Shown here one piece after another: positions 35,079-46,607 of a stretch of 64,000 nt of DNA. Position 1 is the first letter of the stretch; the number at the start of each line of letters is the position of its first letter. Below the pieces are notes generated by a model that was not told the origin of the DNA, ran no database searches, and worked only from the letters and a program-made list of their open reading frames with translations. A program made the translations under genes and the position numbers. This DNA comes from Bisporella sp. PMI_857 (taxonomy: Eukaryota > Ascomycota > Leotiomycetes > Helotiales > Helotiaceae), in contig JAJSPD010000022.1 of assembly GCA_021307315.1 (NCBI GenBank), positions 1 to 64,000 of the forward strand, read 5' to 3'.

Positions 35079-35323
35079 CAGTGTAGCCAACAGTACAGTC
35101 TCGAGGAGAAATACGGTACGGTTTGATTAGTAATAAAAAATGTTTGTATTTTTATGGGGGTACGTACAGGCTGTGTGGCCGTATACTGGCTGTATTTTCA
35201 AAAATATTGTACGGAATACACCAAAAAATATCCCTGTAAAAAATTCTCTTGGCGTTTATGCAGCACAGCCATTAGCGTATGGCCCGAGGTTTTGTACGGC
35301 CGTACGTACTACTGGCTACACCG
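35079..35323. mobile_element. hAT-like MITE
   Basis: A 245-base element with imperfect terminal inverted repeats: CAGTGTAGCCAACAGTAC at the left and the complement of CGGTGTAGCCAGTAGTAC at the right. The inside has several TACGG/TACGTAC subterminal motifs and no coding capacity. The adjacent 8-mers GGGCAGGC and GGGTGAGC differ only by transitions, consistent with a decayed 8-bp hAT duplication. Confidence 0.5.
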
Positions 35324-35699
35324 GGGTGAGCTTGTGCCTTAAGAGATGCCACTACCACTTGTGTTAAATACTAATGGCTTTTCTTGTGATAAGAATGTCC
35401 ACGCCAAGGGAGGCGTTTAAGCTTCCGTGGCTGTTTGGCTTTGAAGTTGTATAATCTTTCAGTTATGAGAAAGGGATACTTATGCAAGAACGAATTAGCT
35501 GAAATAAGCCGAGTGCATACATGTAATTAACTATCGGCAAATAACTTTAGACTGGCTAAGACTTGGAACCCAATTTTCTCCAGATACAAAGTAACAGGCT
35601 TGTAATTCGGCTGACGCGTTGTTGCACTTGACTATTGCGCTCTCACGCTGTGGACGCGATTCGGTAACACATACGAAGTATGATGCACCATATTGGTCT

Positions 35700-36028
35700 T
35701 TGGCTAAAGTTTACTTTTCGCTTGTCGTACACTAATCGTACACTAGACTTGTATTAGGGTTAGCGTCACTGATGACGCACCAACACAGATCACGATTAGG
35801 TCTGGTTCGTCAGATGCCGTCTTGCCGCTGTTTGTCGTACACTACCGTTCACTAACTTGTACCAGGATTAGCTCAAAGCCCGTTCGCACTTTTCGAGCAT
35901 GGACTAGTGTTTCCTGAGCAGTATACGGAAACTCGGGAAGTTCGAGAAGAGCACAGAATAGGTAGCATTCCCCACGCATTACCCTCCCGCCAGACCCACA
36001 AGAAATCACGGTTCGGATGCAGCCAATG
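35700..36028 (+). pseudogene. Inverted degenerate copy of the Zn2Cys6 gene 5' region
   Basis: Matches, in reverse orientation, the promoter and first exon of the regulator at 39109-40343. Shared DNA includes TGTCGTACACTACCGTTCACT, GGATTAGCTCA and CTCCCGCC, with a deletion of roughly 65 bases. The coding part reads LPSRQTHKKSRFGCSQC, with TTA replacing the start ATG, and is cut at the second cysteine by the MITE at 36029. It is a 5' duplicate, not a gene. Confidence 0.7.
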
Positions 36029-36173
36029 TACTTCGTACATGCCCAAATATTTCAACGTGGGGCGTCTGTGCTTGTAAGCTATCCAGGTAAATACCAAAAA
36101 CCTATTGGTCCTTCTGGGATTAATTGCCCCTGGCGCAATTGTCACGTTGAAATATTTGGGCATGTAGGAAGTA
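36029..36173 (+). mobile_element. Tc1/mariner-type MITE, copy 1
   Basis: A 145-base element bounded by TA at both ends, with inverted repeats of about 30 bases (TACTTCGTACATGCCCAAAT and its complement ATTTGGGCATGTAGGAAGTA). No coding capacity. Copy 2 is at 40788-40933. It sits exactly at the zinc-cluster codons of the degenerate Zn2Cys6 copy. Confidence 0.8.
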
Positions 36174-36439
36174 CTATCCTCCCTCTAAATAGAGGCTAAA
36201 GTATGGGTCTTGTACAGCCAAACTTTGCTGACTAGGAGTTTAGCTATTCAGATTCTTTTGTTGTGTTTTTTATCAGGGTGTGATTCCACTGTTCCATCCT
36301 TGCCGGCTTGTGCAAACAGGAAAATGGCGCCTTCCGAATGCTCTGCAAGGGAGCCGCAAAGTTCTTTGGCCATTCAAAAGCCTGCTTTGGGCCCTGTGAC
36401 TCCACTGGCCCCATCCTTTAACCTCTAATTATGGGGGAG

Positions 36440-36560
36440 GATAGTATCACCTATTTCCTTTAATCAACCTATGAATAATAGTAGCATGTGTAATTGATTC
36501 CCAGGCTACCTGAACTACGGCTTTAAGCCGTTTAGAAGTATATGGCCTATGACCTTCTGA
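36440..36560 (-). mobile_element. Tc1/mariner transposase C-terminal remnant
   Basis: The minus strand reads KRLKAVVQVAWESITHATI then HRLIKGNR, the C-terminal pattern of Tc1/mariner DDE transposases. Only about 40 codons remain. Confidence 0.5.
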
Positions 36561-37194
36561 TTGGTTGCCTCATAGAGGCTTCTTCGGCCGTGATCCCTGG
36601 CCTCGTTCGTAACATTTGCATTAAAGTAGCCAAAGTAGAGCGCATCTAGCCTATTTTCATATTGGAGGTACTCTCTCTAGAACATAGCTATTTGAAATAA
36701 AGATTTCGTCCCACGGAGAGGGTAGATGGGTGGGAAAGGAAAGAGAAAAGAGAGACAGGTCTCTAAAATCTTGCCATTTCGAAAACATTGAACATAGCGC
36801 CGAAGCACGTTGCAATGGGCGATGTAACCGGTAGCATGTTTGCGATGAGATAAAGTAGTGGGCGTACATCTTCCTTTTTTGGGACGTTCCCGTTCCCGTT
36901 CTCGTAGTGACAGGATACCATGACGAAGGAATCTAAAGTATTCACAAGGAGATGAGTCAATCTTGGGACTGCCAAGCACTTGGGGGAACATGTACTGTGC
37001 CACTACATTAAAGCTTTTACTCGCATCATCGAGGGTGCATTAAGGCCGGCAATCCGCAGGATTTACAATATATAAAGGCCACGTTCAGCTCGGGGCTCGG
37101 ATGATTGACCACGAATCTCACACTCATCCTACCTCTAGGATAAGACAATTCAATACCTATCACCTTTGCTAATATCGTGTTCGACTTATTGAAA
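36561..37194. other. Intergenic, promoter of the peroxygenase-like gene
   Basis: About 630 bases without supported coding. A TATATAAAGG box at 37070-37079 lies about 120 bases before the ATG at 37195 and is a plausible core promoter element. Confidence 0.45.
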
Positions 37195-38226
37195 ATGCAC
37201 CCATTAACGGTGCTAAGCTTTCTAGTTGGCTCTTTTGTTGTATTAGGGCATCCTCAACTTGGCAACTCTGACCTTACCTCGCCACTATCTTTTCCGCAGC
37301 AAACAGGAGAATCTGGTGGCTGCAGTGGCACGCTGAAGTCTCATCACTTCACGTGGAAACCGCCCGGGAAGGGTGATCGTATGTAATCTTTCTCAATAGG
37401 TGCGGCCGTGCTGACAACCTCTCTGTCCGTTCTCCTTGCCCGACAATGAACACACTTGCCAACCACGGTTTCCTTCCTCACGATGGTCGTAATATCACAT
37501 ATGATATCCTTGCAAAGGCTCTCAAAGATGGTATGAATATTGGGGCAGAAGTTGCTTTGGAAGGGTTTACCCGGGGCTTGCCGAGCAATCCAACGCCCAA
37601 CGCTACTGTACGCCCCTTCCTTGCTCATTTGGAATATTACGATTGTACTCACAAGTTGAAGTGGCTGAACTTGGACATGTTGAACAAGCACAACGTGATC
37701 GAGCATGATGGAAGCCTATCTCGTCGAGACAGCGTTTTTGATCCTACCAACCGCTTCGACAAGGGCACTTTTAACAGCTTCTTGAAATATTTTGGGAATG
37801 CAAAGAACATGACCATTGCTTCCACGGCTAATGCTAGAGCCCGCCACGCTCTGGATATGAGCCTCGTTAACCCTACCTTCTCAATTACCACTGAACAAGT
37901 GCCCGTAATCTGCGGCGAGAATGCAATGATGTTAGCGGTGTGGGGGCACCCTGAACTTCCCATTGCAAATCGAGAGTACTATGAGTACTTTTTTAGTGAG
38001 GCATTCCCCTTTGCTTCCTTGTTCTCAATTGCCTGTCGCTGTAGTGGCTATTTAGTATGACTAGCTGACATCATCTTTGCTAGGGACTGAGCGCTTACCG
38101 GTTGAACTTGGCTGGTCTCCTTCTACAGTCGAGATTGGGCCTACGGTGGCCCAAATCGTGCAAGATTTGATGGAACAGAGTCCCAAAGATGTACCTCTAA
38201 CGTTTAGCCCGCAGCCTGCAAAGTGA
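37195..38226 (+). CDS. Chloroperoxidase / unspecific peroxygenase-like haem-thiolate protein
   Basis: Exon 1 starts at ATG 37195 with a signal-peptide-like MHPLTVLSFLVGSFVVLGHP and a WKPPGKGD motif. The main exon runs to 37995, and exon 3 is 38084-38226 after an intron with GTGAGG donor. Family signatures: the haem-ligand loop SPCPTMNTLANHGFLPHDGR (proximal cysteine in PCP), the acid-base motif IEHDGSLSRRD, and FFRTERLPVELGW across the second intron. Such secreted enzymes use hydrogen peroxide to halogenate or oxygenate organic substrates. The first intron is a problem: donor GTATGT at 37379 is good, but the expected join to RSPCP at 37429 has CC instead of AG, and the only nearby AG (37399) gives the wrong frame. 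The gene may be inactive or spliced unusually. It would encode about 290 aa. Confidence 0.7.
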
Positions 38227-38489
38227 AAGATGGCGTCAGGCAAACAACTTGCATACTGGGTGGCTGTTCTTAGGAGTTTGTTGCAACCCTATGTTTTGGA
38301 TCTTTTGTATTGTGTGTCCGCTGCTCTGACCTGGCACTTTATCAGCGGCAACAGAGGCAAACGAGTAGTGATTGACTGGAGAACATTTTACGCAAAATAG
38401 CCTTGACCCTCGTACAGGCTCTAATATTTTAGGCACGCCCACTTAAATGGCTCATATATACTTGGTAGTACTTTTTTTAGTTATTTTGC

Positions 38490-38890
38490 TAGTAGGCTTG
38501 TATGCGCTCTTTCTGTTAATATCACTTCTGGATATCGATCACCCATTCCTTGAATAAGAGCGTGTATGGTTTTATGTGTTAAAATATCCTATCACGACAC
38601 GCGCTGTGGATCTACAGATACAGTGGGCAGCGGTGATGTCATACGAGAATCTATAATTAAGGAAGGAAGAGGAGCTTGAGGAGAGCAGGCTATATATACA
38701 CGAGGTGCTCCGAGAGCTCGGCTAATTCCGTGTGCTCCAGAGCATGGGACGTGACATATACGATGAATAAAAAATCCAGATCGTTTCTTTGGATATAGGT
38801 CTTTATTTCATCCCAAATGAGCTTCTATAGGATTCAAGTCAAGAGGGTTTGCAGGCCAAAATATTGGCTTCATCCCCATAGATTCAAATT
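38490..38890 (-). mobile_element. Tc1/mariner transposase remnant
   Basis: Minus-strand text includes MKPIFWPANPLDLNPIEAHLG, the conserved block before the last catalytic acid of Tc1-like transposases, and further on LTHKTIHALIQGMGDRYPEV, its C-terminal block. Stops and an unrelated stretch lie between. Nothing else is seen from 38227 to 38489. Confidence 0.65.
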
Positions 38891-39108
38891 AGTATAAGTA
38901 TTTTTAATCACTTCAATCTCCATGAGTGTGTCGTTCTTGCTCCCAGTTTCGAAAACATACAGAGCTAGAGGTCTGCACCATTCCCTTAGTTTACGTATAC
39001 ACAAAATAACTTATGGAGGCGTTTTGATTTGCTAGATCTAGTACTTGTGTACTCGAACCGAAACACAATCTCAGAGCACAAGGAATTAAATGGAATAGTT
39101 GTAATTGG

Positions 39109-40343
39109 TTACTCTAATATCTCTGCGCTATGAAATTGCTGGCATGATATGTCTCTCCTATAGGCATGAATACCTGCCAGGCAAACATCCCAACCAAGAG
39201 AAGTTTTATCTGTGTCTTGTAAAGCATCGCTCACGGTTTGAAGTACTCTCTCTGGCCAGCCTGCCATCCACCATCGTTGATCCTCATACCATTGCAGAAG
39301 CATGGCGTAATGTGCAAATATCAACATTGCAACCGGCTCGTAGCTCTTGAGGCGGATCCAATATGTGTCGGTGACAACAGCTACCCAAGCTACCCCAGCT
39401 CTCATATAGTGAGGTTCTGTGATAGACCTTTTCAATAATCGTTCGAGGTCATCAATAGCTGTGATATGAATTGTGTCTATTGCTTTAGTCCGTAAATATT
39501 GCAATGTACGTTGAACCGCTGGCGAAAGCTCAAGCTCGAGCCTGGCGGGTCTCTTCCAATATTGGAACTCGATAAAACTTCCAAATCGGCTACTAAGAAT
39601 AGCTCCGCTTTGGAGTTCAAATACGGCCTTGCAGCCGCGCACAAGATCTAAGAGATCCAAAATATCCTTAAGCTGCAAAGCATTTTTGTTCTCTTCAGGC
39701 GACGCATATACCCAGATAACAAGCATAAAAGCGAATCCGAACAAAGCGTGAGAGTTTCCCGAGGAAAGGTAGCATATTTGAGAGTTGAATAACTGGAGTC
39801 CAACGTTATGATGATAAAGCGCTCTTATCCGATAAGCTAGCTTGTTCTTAGGCTCCAAAAGTGCGAGATGCAATGAAGCTACTGATAATAGCCCATGCAT
39901 CAGAAGTGGATATGATCGGGCTTCAAAAGGTATGTCTTTTTGCCATAAGTCTTGCTGCTTTTCTTCTGAGAATAATTTGAGAGAGGTTACGGCAGTAAAG
40001 TGGTTCATTAATGTCAAATCTAACAAGTCGAATGTTGGCTGTGCTGTTGTGTGACCGGGATGTGACAGGGAAAGCGGTAGGGAGATCGTAGGTGCTGGTT
40101 TTAACAGTGGCGCTGTAAAAGTTGTTCCGGAAGTGGGGACTAAGAGATTGTTGGTCTGATAGTTACAGACAACACCTGCTATCGAGCACTTTCTACAAGA
40201 CGGACTCGCCTCATCGCACTAGAGCACATTAGAATATTAGAACTAAAGACCACCTCACGCTATGTAGCACATACCTTTACTTTCCGGCTCTTGCATTGAC
40301 TGCACCCAAAACGTGATTTCTTGTGGGTTCGGCGGGAGGGCAT
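39109..40343 (-). CDS. Zn2Cys6 transcription factor (Upc2-like)
   Basis: Exon 1 is 40343-40275 and exon 2 is 40218-39109, with a 56-nt intron (GTATGT donor, CTAG acceptor); 392 aa. Residues 14-39 form a binuclear zinc cluster: GCSQCKSRKVKC then CRKC and VC, with the intron inside the cluster as is common. A proline/threonine-rich linker follows, then a helical regulatory domain (LMNHFTAV, YPLLMHGLLSVASLHLA, LVRGCKAV, LLQWY, WPERVL). This layout and length match the sterol-uptake-control (Upc2/Ecm22) type of fungal regulators; binding sites and targets are unknown. It faces the peroxygenase-like gene, and a degenerate inverted copy of its 5' region lies at 35700-36028. Confidence 0.87.
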
Positions 40344-40787
40344 ATCCTTGAGGGAAAGCTATCTATGTTGTGCTATTGTCGAATTACCCGAGATTCCGAG
40401 AACGTTAGTCCGTGTTACAAAAGTGCGACGGACTCTGATCTGGGTGCGATACTACTCCGGCAATGTGCCTGCGGATGGGCAAGATATATTCCACGGCCTG
40501 AGCTAATCCTGATACGAGCTAGTGAACGGTAGTGTACGACAAAGACGACAAGGCGGCATTTTCGAGAGCCAAGCGGAACGGTGTGTGTGTAGGTTAGAGC
40601 CATTTTAGAAGCGTTAACCCTAACTAGTTCTAGTGTACGATAGTGTACGACAAACGAAAGTAATCTTAGTCAAGGGCCAATTGCTGCTGCAGCGCCAAGC
40701 ATCACGGCCCCCAGGCATCTCCAATTAATAGATTAAGCTCTGGAAGCTGAGGATACAAACGCTTCAACGGTAGTCTCATCTGTCGCA

Positions 40788-40933
40788 TACTTCCTACCTG
40801 CCCAAATATTTCAACGTGGAGACAATTGCGCCAGGGACAATCAACCCTAGAAGGACCAATAGGTTTTTGGTATTTACCTGGATAGCTTACAAGCACAGAC
40901 GCCCGACATTGAAATTTTGGGCAGTACGAAGTA
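40788..40933 (-). mobile_element. Tc1/mariner-type MITE, copy 2
   Basis: A 146-base copy of the 36029 element in opposite orientation, TA at both ends, with ends TACTTCCTACCTGCCCAAAT and TTTTGGGCAGTACGAAGTA. It lies about 445 bases upstream of the Zn2Cys6 gene. Confidence 0.8.
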
Positions 40934-41166
40934 TGTCCTGTTTCAAGACATAAGCCACTAAGTTTTAAGCCTCGCACAGCCAGAAAACTAGAGGCAGACA
41001 CGTCTCCAGTTGCTTCCTGGCAATGCACTTCACAATGATCTGCAACTTGTATATATAGCGACTATGAACAACTCTTCTTTAGCAATTTATTTAATTCATC
41101 TCAGTTGCTTCAACACTCCAAGTTTATATTTCTTAAACTCCAGTTCTGCTCAACAGTTCCGTGGAA

Positions 41167-42221
41167 ATGGCCGACTGTACTAAGATCACTCCAGAGTGTC
41201 CGGTCGAAAAGACGGTCTATGGTTATTATCCTAGTTTGGGCGGAAATGCCATATTCGCGGCTCTCTTCACTCTTTGTGCCATTGCACAGTTAGTACTGGG
41301 TATCAAATACCGTCTGAAGTTGTACACGACTGTCGTAATCCTCGGCTGCGCAGGAGAGGCTATTGGATATGTTGGGAGGATTATGATGCATTCAAACCCG
41401 TGGACCAATACTGGCTTCATACTCCAGATTCTCCTTCTCATCGTATCTCCCTCATTCTTAGCCGCCGGTCTCTATCTTACGCTCAAACATCTCATTCTCC
41501 ATTTCGGTTCACAATATTCGAGGCTGCAACCGAAGTTTTACACATGGCTCTTTATAACGTGCGATGCAATTGGGTTTGTAACACAGATGGCTGGAGGAGG
41601 CATACAGGCAAGCGCATCTGATGGGAAAGGTTCGTCGAAAGCGCTCGATATTGGAAACAAAATTATGATTATTGGCATCGCTTTTCAAGCTGCGACTATG
41701 GCTGTATGTGACATTTTAGCCATCGATTACACACAAAGATTATACAGGCGCCGATCAAAGAAAGATTACTCTCCACTAGTCACATCACCGAAGGGTCCAA
41801 GCGCATTCACATTCTACATATGCTGCACTACAGCTGCCTTCGTGACGATCCTAATTCGATGCATCTATCGGTACGTCGCCATTAGCTCATTACTAGTTAC
41901 TTTGCTCTTGTTAATACTATTGGCAGAATTCCCGAGATGGCTGGTGGGTGGGGTAGTAAATTGATGAGGAACGAGGTCGAGTTTATGATCCTTGACGGAT
42001 GGTCAGTGTTTGGGGACCTACAATCTTTTTGAATTACTTAAGCTTACCACACTTACAGCATGATCGCTATTGCGGCAATTCTCATGACTGTCGCATTTCC
42101 TGGTGCATATTTTCCATCGATCGGCGGTCCGGCTGGTAATAAGAGGTTAGGACAAAAAAATCAGACAGAGGATGATACGTTGCAGCTCCGTGGTATCCAG
42201 CCTACTGTACTTTCCGCCTAA
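41167..42221 (+). CDS. RTA1-family lipid-translocating exporter-like protein
   Basis: Exons 41167-41870, 41927-42001, 42059-42221, giving 313 aa. The donors are GTACGT and GTCAGT; phases agree. Seven hydrophobic helices and the RTA1 motifs are present: YYPSLGGNAIFAALF, EAIGYVGRI, LAAGLYLTLKHLI, CDAIGFVTQMAGGGIQA, IRCIYR followed by RIPEMAGGWGS. RTA1 family proteins are fungal membrane proteins linked to resistance to sterol-active toxicants and to lipid asymmetry. An upstream in-frame GTG exists, but the ATG at 41167 is the natural start. No lesion. It lies about 0.8 kb from the divergently transcribed Upc2-like regulator; a regulatory link is possible but unproven. Confidence 0.9.
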
Positions 42222-43625
42222 GTTATCTCGTATTCTAGTGCTATATTCAAAATACTGACAAAGGATATTTGGGAAAATTCGAGCTGGGGGGAACATAACA
42301 CTGCAGGATGTTTGCAAATTGATTTACTGATGTAACAATAGAAGGATTCTTTCATTGGTAGGCAACTTTTTGGAGTATTTGAGGAGTGGTTGTCAGAGCT
42401 AGCTTCATTTAATTTAGACTTTCGAATTATTGAGTTGGAAATCATGCTACAAAGATGATATGCGAGAAGTATGTAGCGACGAGCCCATAGCTCAAGCTGT
42501 CGGAACAGTCCACGGGCTCGTCGACTAGGCGAAATGGTGCTTAGGCTTAGTTGGTTGCCTTGGAAATGGCATCTCTGAGAAACCCGATTGTGCCGCACCC
42601 AAAAAAAGAATAATAAGGCTTGGTCGTTTTTCCATCGGTTTCGACATAACCCAGAGATTGTGGCACGTGTACGCGCGAAGGACGCGTCAGAAACCGCATG
42701 GGTTCTGTAGTAGAAAACTATTTGACATCTGGCTTGAATATTATTTTATCAATAGATTTAATATGGAACTGGAGACCCCAGCGGATCCTCAGCCCGAGTA
42801 CTATTTCTCCACCCGCTATCCGTATATCTCCTAGCCCCTTTCCTGCTCTCGCCATCTTCCTGCTTAATCTTCGCCATAGCCTCTAATTTCTTGGGGTAGA
42901 AGTTGAGCCAGATAGCAGGTATTGGCAGTCTCTATCATTTGGTTGATTTGATGCTACCGTTAACACATCTGACCTTACTTCTGCAAAAAGACTTAGATTC
43001 ATCGATGGCCCACAATATTTGACAGCGTGAGGTAGAATGTTAATTGTACCTGCAGCAGTTCGCACATGCAATTGAAGACCGCGCCTTCTGGTGAGCAATC
43101 TCTCCACTCAAAGCATCGCATGCCTTCCTCATTGAAGCATTACTAGATGAGGAAGATGACTTCATATCGTGGTAACTACTTCTAAACTGGCAAGTACTTC
43201 TTCAGGCACTCCTGCGCCTAAAAGAGCTAGGGTTGAAACTTCGGCGGACACTTCATTGACTTTTGTTGCAAAAAGAGAACTCTATTTGCTGAAGTACTAT
43301 TGCGCCTTATATATTGTGACAACTTTGTATAAGTCGCTAATTACAGACAACACCTCCTATCAACCTCTGAATCCTCCTTAATAAAGCGATAGTCGTAGAC
43401 TCCGTAATCAGAACACTACCAAGGACACTACGCAAAATTGATATGGGTCCCGGTGTCGCGAGCCGCACGGTCTCGCGAGCCAAACAAGATGTACTTGACT
43501 TTAGAGCAATCCGAATGCCATGACCTTGTCAATGTTGCTATATACAGGCAAAGAACTCAATGCATCACAAAAACGTATTACACAGCCTTTCCGTGCTATT
43601 GACCTTGGGTTCACGGGAATGAGAA
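42222..43625. other. Intergenic, no gene recognised
   Basis: About 1.4 kb. Open frames here (up to 126 codons at 42218-42598, minus) have no domain, and a 70-codon frame at 43169-43381 begins with a low-complexity stretch. None is supported. Confidence 0.4.
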
Positions 43626-45680
43626 CTATTCCAATGGTTCATTCAAGACGTCGCCAACAAGCTTTCTAGTAACGGCCATCAAAGAATCCATATCCTCTTC
43701 TAGGACGTCATATCGCTTTCTCCTTGATACCCACTTCTCGCTGCTAGTCCAGCTCTCTATGCTGGCTACTCTGTCACGGCCATACGTCGTGATCTCATCG
43801 ATATTTGCGTGCTTCTCGGATTCTTGAACGTCCTCAACAATGAATTTGATAAACATGTCCTGCAAGTCATGGCTCAGCTCAATGTTGGACCTGCCATACT
43901 GTTCCATATCGAGATTAGCAGCCTTAATCCCGCCTGCACTTGATCCAAGGTCTGAACGAGCAGCCTTGGCAGACTCTTTCCCAGGCTCAACATAGCCTGT
44001 CAAGACACCCCTGTCCGCTTTCTCCAGCGCATCATGAAAAGCATCAAAGACGTAAATTACATCAACTCCGTGGTGAGCGATGCCATGCTCGGGGCCAAGG
44101 AAGGGATTGCCGAACTCAATATGATACGAGTGGACACCTACACGGGTCGGGTCCTGGCCACGAAGGGAAGCTTTCTTGCTGCGGTATGTTTTTAGGAACT
44201 CGCCCGCACGGTGGACGGGGTGGACGATAGTGGGATCGGAGAAGAATTGAACTAGTCCTTCCAAAAGCTCTTTCTCCTGCGACGTGGGCAGGATATTGTA
44301 CGCCTGTAGGACTTTCTCAGCCGCTGCCATTGAAGGATAGCAGGCCGTAAAAGCAGCGTAGAGTTTGGCGTAGTTCCAGCTGGCCATGCGGACGAAGCCA
44401 TTGACCTCGGTGGCCGTGGCCCCAATCATGACCTGAATATTCTCCGTAGAATTTTTGATTTCGTTATTCAGATCCGCATCTCCCAGGTGGACGGAAACGT
44501 CACAGCCCAAATCACTCTCTCTAACGGTCAAGCCATCAATAACCGGTATGGACAATCCCCAGTGCAGCTCCGCAATGCTATGAAGCAAATCTTGTGCAGG
44601 GATTCTCTTCAGCATATCTAGCCGCTCGACAGGGTTCTCTGCCTCAATAGACCAAAACCGGCATAGATCTGTCCAACGCTCATCTGCTTTTGCCAACGAC
44701 CTGAAGTTAAGACCTCCCCAAGCTCCAGATTGCAGGACAGCCTTGCGGAAAGGGGGCTTCTTGTTATCTAGTTCCGCCTCGAGAAGGTGTGCGTGACATG
44801 AAATACCGCCTGCGGACTGGCCCATGATTGTGATCTTGGCGCCATCTCCTCCAAATGCTTCAATATTACGCTTCACCCAGATCAAAGCAACTTTCTGATC
44901 GCGGAGGCCGAAGTTGAGGCCCTTAAGAGGGCCATTGCTTCCTTGTGCCGCGAGTATGTCTGACGAGGCGCCGAAGCCAAAGATGTTTAGACGATAATTT
45001 ATGGCCACCGCAATAATGGGGGTTTTGTTCTCGAGTGCGCGGAGGACCAGTCGAGATGGATCTGTATATCAATCCTGAGATTAGCAAGTGTATGGTAGAG
45101 AATACGCTATAACTGTCCAGTCAGGAACCTACATACCCCACATTGGATAGGTTGCTGCGCAGTCTGAGAAGGCTCCGCCATGAATCCAAACAACGACTGG
45201 CAGTTTATCTGTCTCAGAGTCAATGTCTTGCTTTGCGAGTGCCTTCCTGCTCGGGCGTACGATGAGCAAGTTCAAACACTCAAATTCATCCTGGCCGTCA
45301 TCTGGAAAGGGAAGATACGATTGAAAGATACGCGAGTCTGGTGTACTCTGTTGTGGGCATTTCGGGCTGTAGAATACTCAAACGTTAACTTAATCTTTCT
45401 TCTTTTGTTCAGGTTTCATGAATGCTGTTGAGCGGGTGGCTAGGGGGGGGGGTTGGTCTTACCCATTCTTTGTAGCATCGAATATATCGCGCGGCAGCCG
45501 GTCTCTCAGTTGGGAATGCTCCCATCTCCCAGTCACATGGGCGTATGGAATGCCGCGAAACTCCTCGATATCGTTAGATATGGACGATTGCTTGCCCACG
45601 ACGGTTTGGATATAACTAGGAACTCTGGTCGTCGGCAATGCAACGATTGCGACCCGTTCTGGCGTTTCAGTGGAACGCAT
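43626..45680 (-). CDS. Type-B carboxylesterase / lipase
   Basis: Exons 45680-45463, 45366-45137, 45061-43626, giving 627 aa. Splicing joins DATKNG to PKCPQQSTPDSR and PMW to DPSRLVLRALENK. Family motifs: EEFRGIPYA near the N-terminus, ECLNLLIVRPS, VVVWIHGGAF (oxyanion hole), IIAVAINYRLN, and the nucleophile elbow GQSAGG (serine). The likely catalytic histidine is in AHHGVDVIYVF. These enzymes hydrolyse carboxylic esters; the substrate is unknown. No signal peptide is clear with the chosen ATG; a longer frame to an ATG at 45770 adds 30 residues and ends 18 bases from a transposable element. The first intron contains a run of G/C bases near 45450. Confidence 0.87.
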
Positions 45681-45787
45681 AGAGTGAACGTAATGTATAT
45701 GGACTGGGGTTTGATAAGAAGCGAGATGCAATTTGAAAGAAAGTAGACGAGGTGTTGGGCTGGCCGCCATGACCCCTACAAGAATAT

Positions 45788-46160
45788 TGTCAGGAATCGG
45801 CTTACGTAAGTAGGCCAAGGAGCTAGAAATCACTTCCCCTCATTTACGGCTCAGAACTGTAGACAATATCATCATCTGTAATGCTCATACAAGCCTGTAT
45901 TTCCATCACCGTGATACCCTCACCGATCCTCTAATTGATTCCTCTTGCCTAATTGTAGGAAGTAGGGGTTTACGGATCCACATACGACCCACCAGGTCAC
46001 GTGGTCCGCACAAACCCCATTTTGTAGAATCTAGAGTAGAACCTAATACAACAACAATTACCATATCCATCAAGAGCAAGAGCACGGCCTATGAGCTGTG
46101 CCTTTTGCCCCGTGGAAGGTAAAGAGGGGATACCAACACTAATAAACCCTATTTCTGACA
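45788..46160 (+). mobile_element. Family F element interrupted by family G LTR
   Basis: Starts TGTCAGGAATCGG and ends CCTATTTCTGACA like 30682-31090, but with a 185-base LTR inserted at 45954-46138. It lies just upstream of the carboxylesterase gene. Confidence 0.6.
45954..46138 (+). mobile_element. Solo LTR, family G (TSD CTAAT)
   Basis: A 185-base element beginning TGTAGGAAGTAGGGG and ending GGATACCAACA, flanked by perfect 5-bp duplications CTAAT (45949-45953 and 46139-46143). A part of the same element occurs at 63879-64000. Confidence 0.8.
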
Positions 46161-46515
46161 ACAGACCACACGTATGATTATAGCTCTCGTACGTAGATTA
46201 AACGGCAAATGACTAGAATACCATCAAAAAGTGCCCAAAACCCTAGATTACCATACTTTCTGTTGGCATAGGACTGAACTACCACAATTTTGTCTTGGCA
46301 AAAAAAAAGTGGTATTTGTCGGTCGACTGCATCTCACGGGTCGCCGGGCAGACTAGTGATTTCACTTAGTATGCTCGTTGGCGTCAGGTGTAAGATGTAT
46401 GTCGATTGTTGTTGTGTTCTAAGCTACGTGTCGCGAAGAGGTTGCAGGTCCCGAAAGGGACCCACAACTCTTCACGTGACTAGTTACATGGGTTCCAACA
46501 GTATTTCAGTCAGAA

Positions 46516-46590
46516 GCACACAAAATGATGGTAATCTAGTCATACTACTGTAAGCCGCTTGTATGACTAGATTACTGTCATTTTGCGTGC
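46516..46590. repeat. Perfectly placed 30-bp hairpin
   Basis: Arms 46516-46545 and 46561-46590 are inverted complements at about 28 of 30 positions (ATGGTAATCTAGTCATAC and GTATGACTAGATTACTG), separated by 15 bases. It sits inside the foldback element. Confidence 0.75.
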
Positions 46591-46607
46591 TGTAACGGCA
46601 GCAATGG

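Noticed and set aside
35750..35765. TTAGGGTTAG and similar words near 26150 and 40617 as telomeric repeats
   Set aside because: Only one to two units each, inside promoter or repeat DNA; not a telomere tract.
35690..40660. A 5-kb DNA transposon with long terminal inverted repeats
   Set aside because: The inverted segments include the start and zinc-cluster codons of the regulator, so they are a gene duplicate rather than transposon ends.
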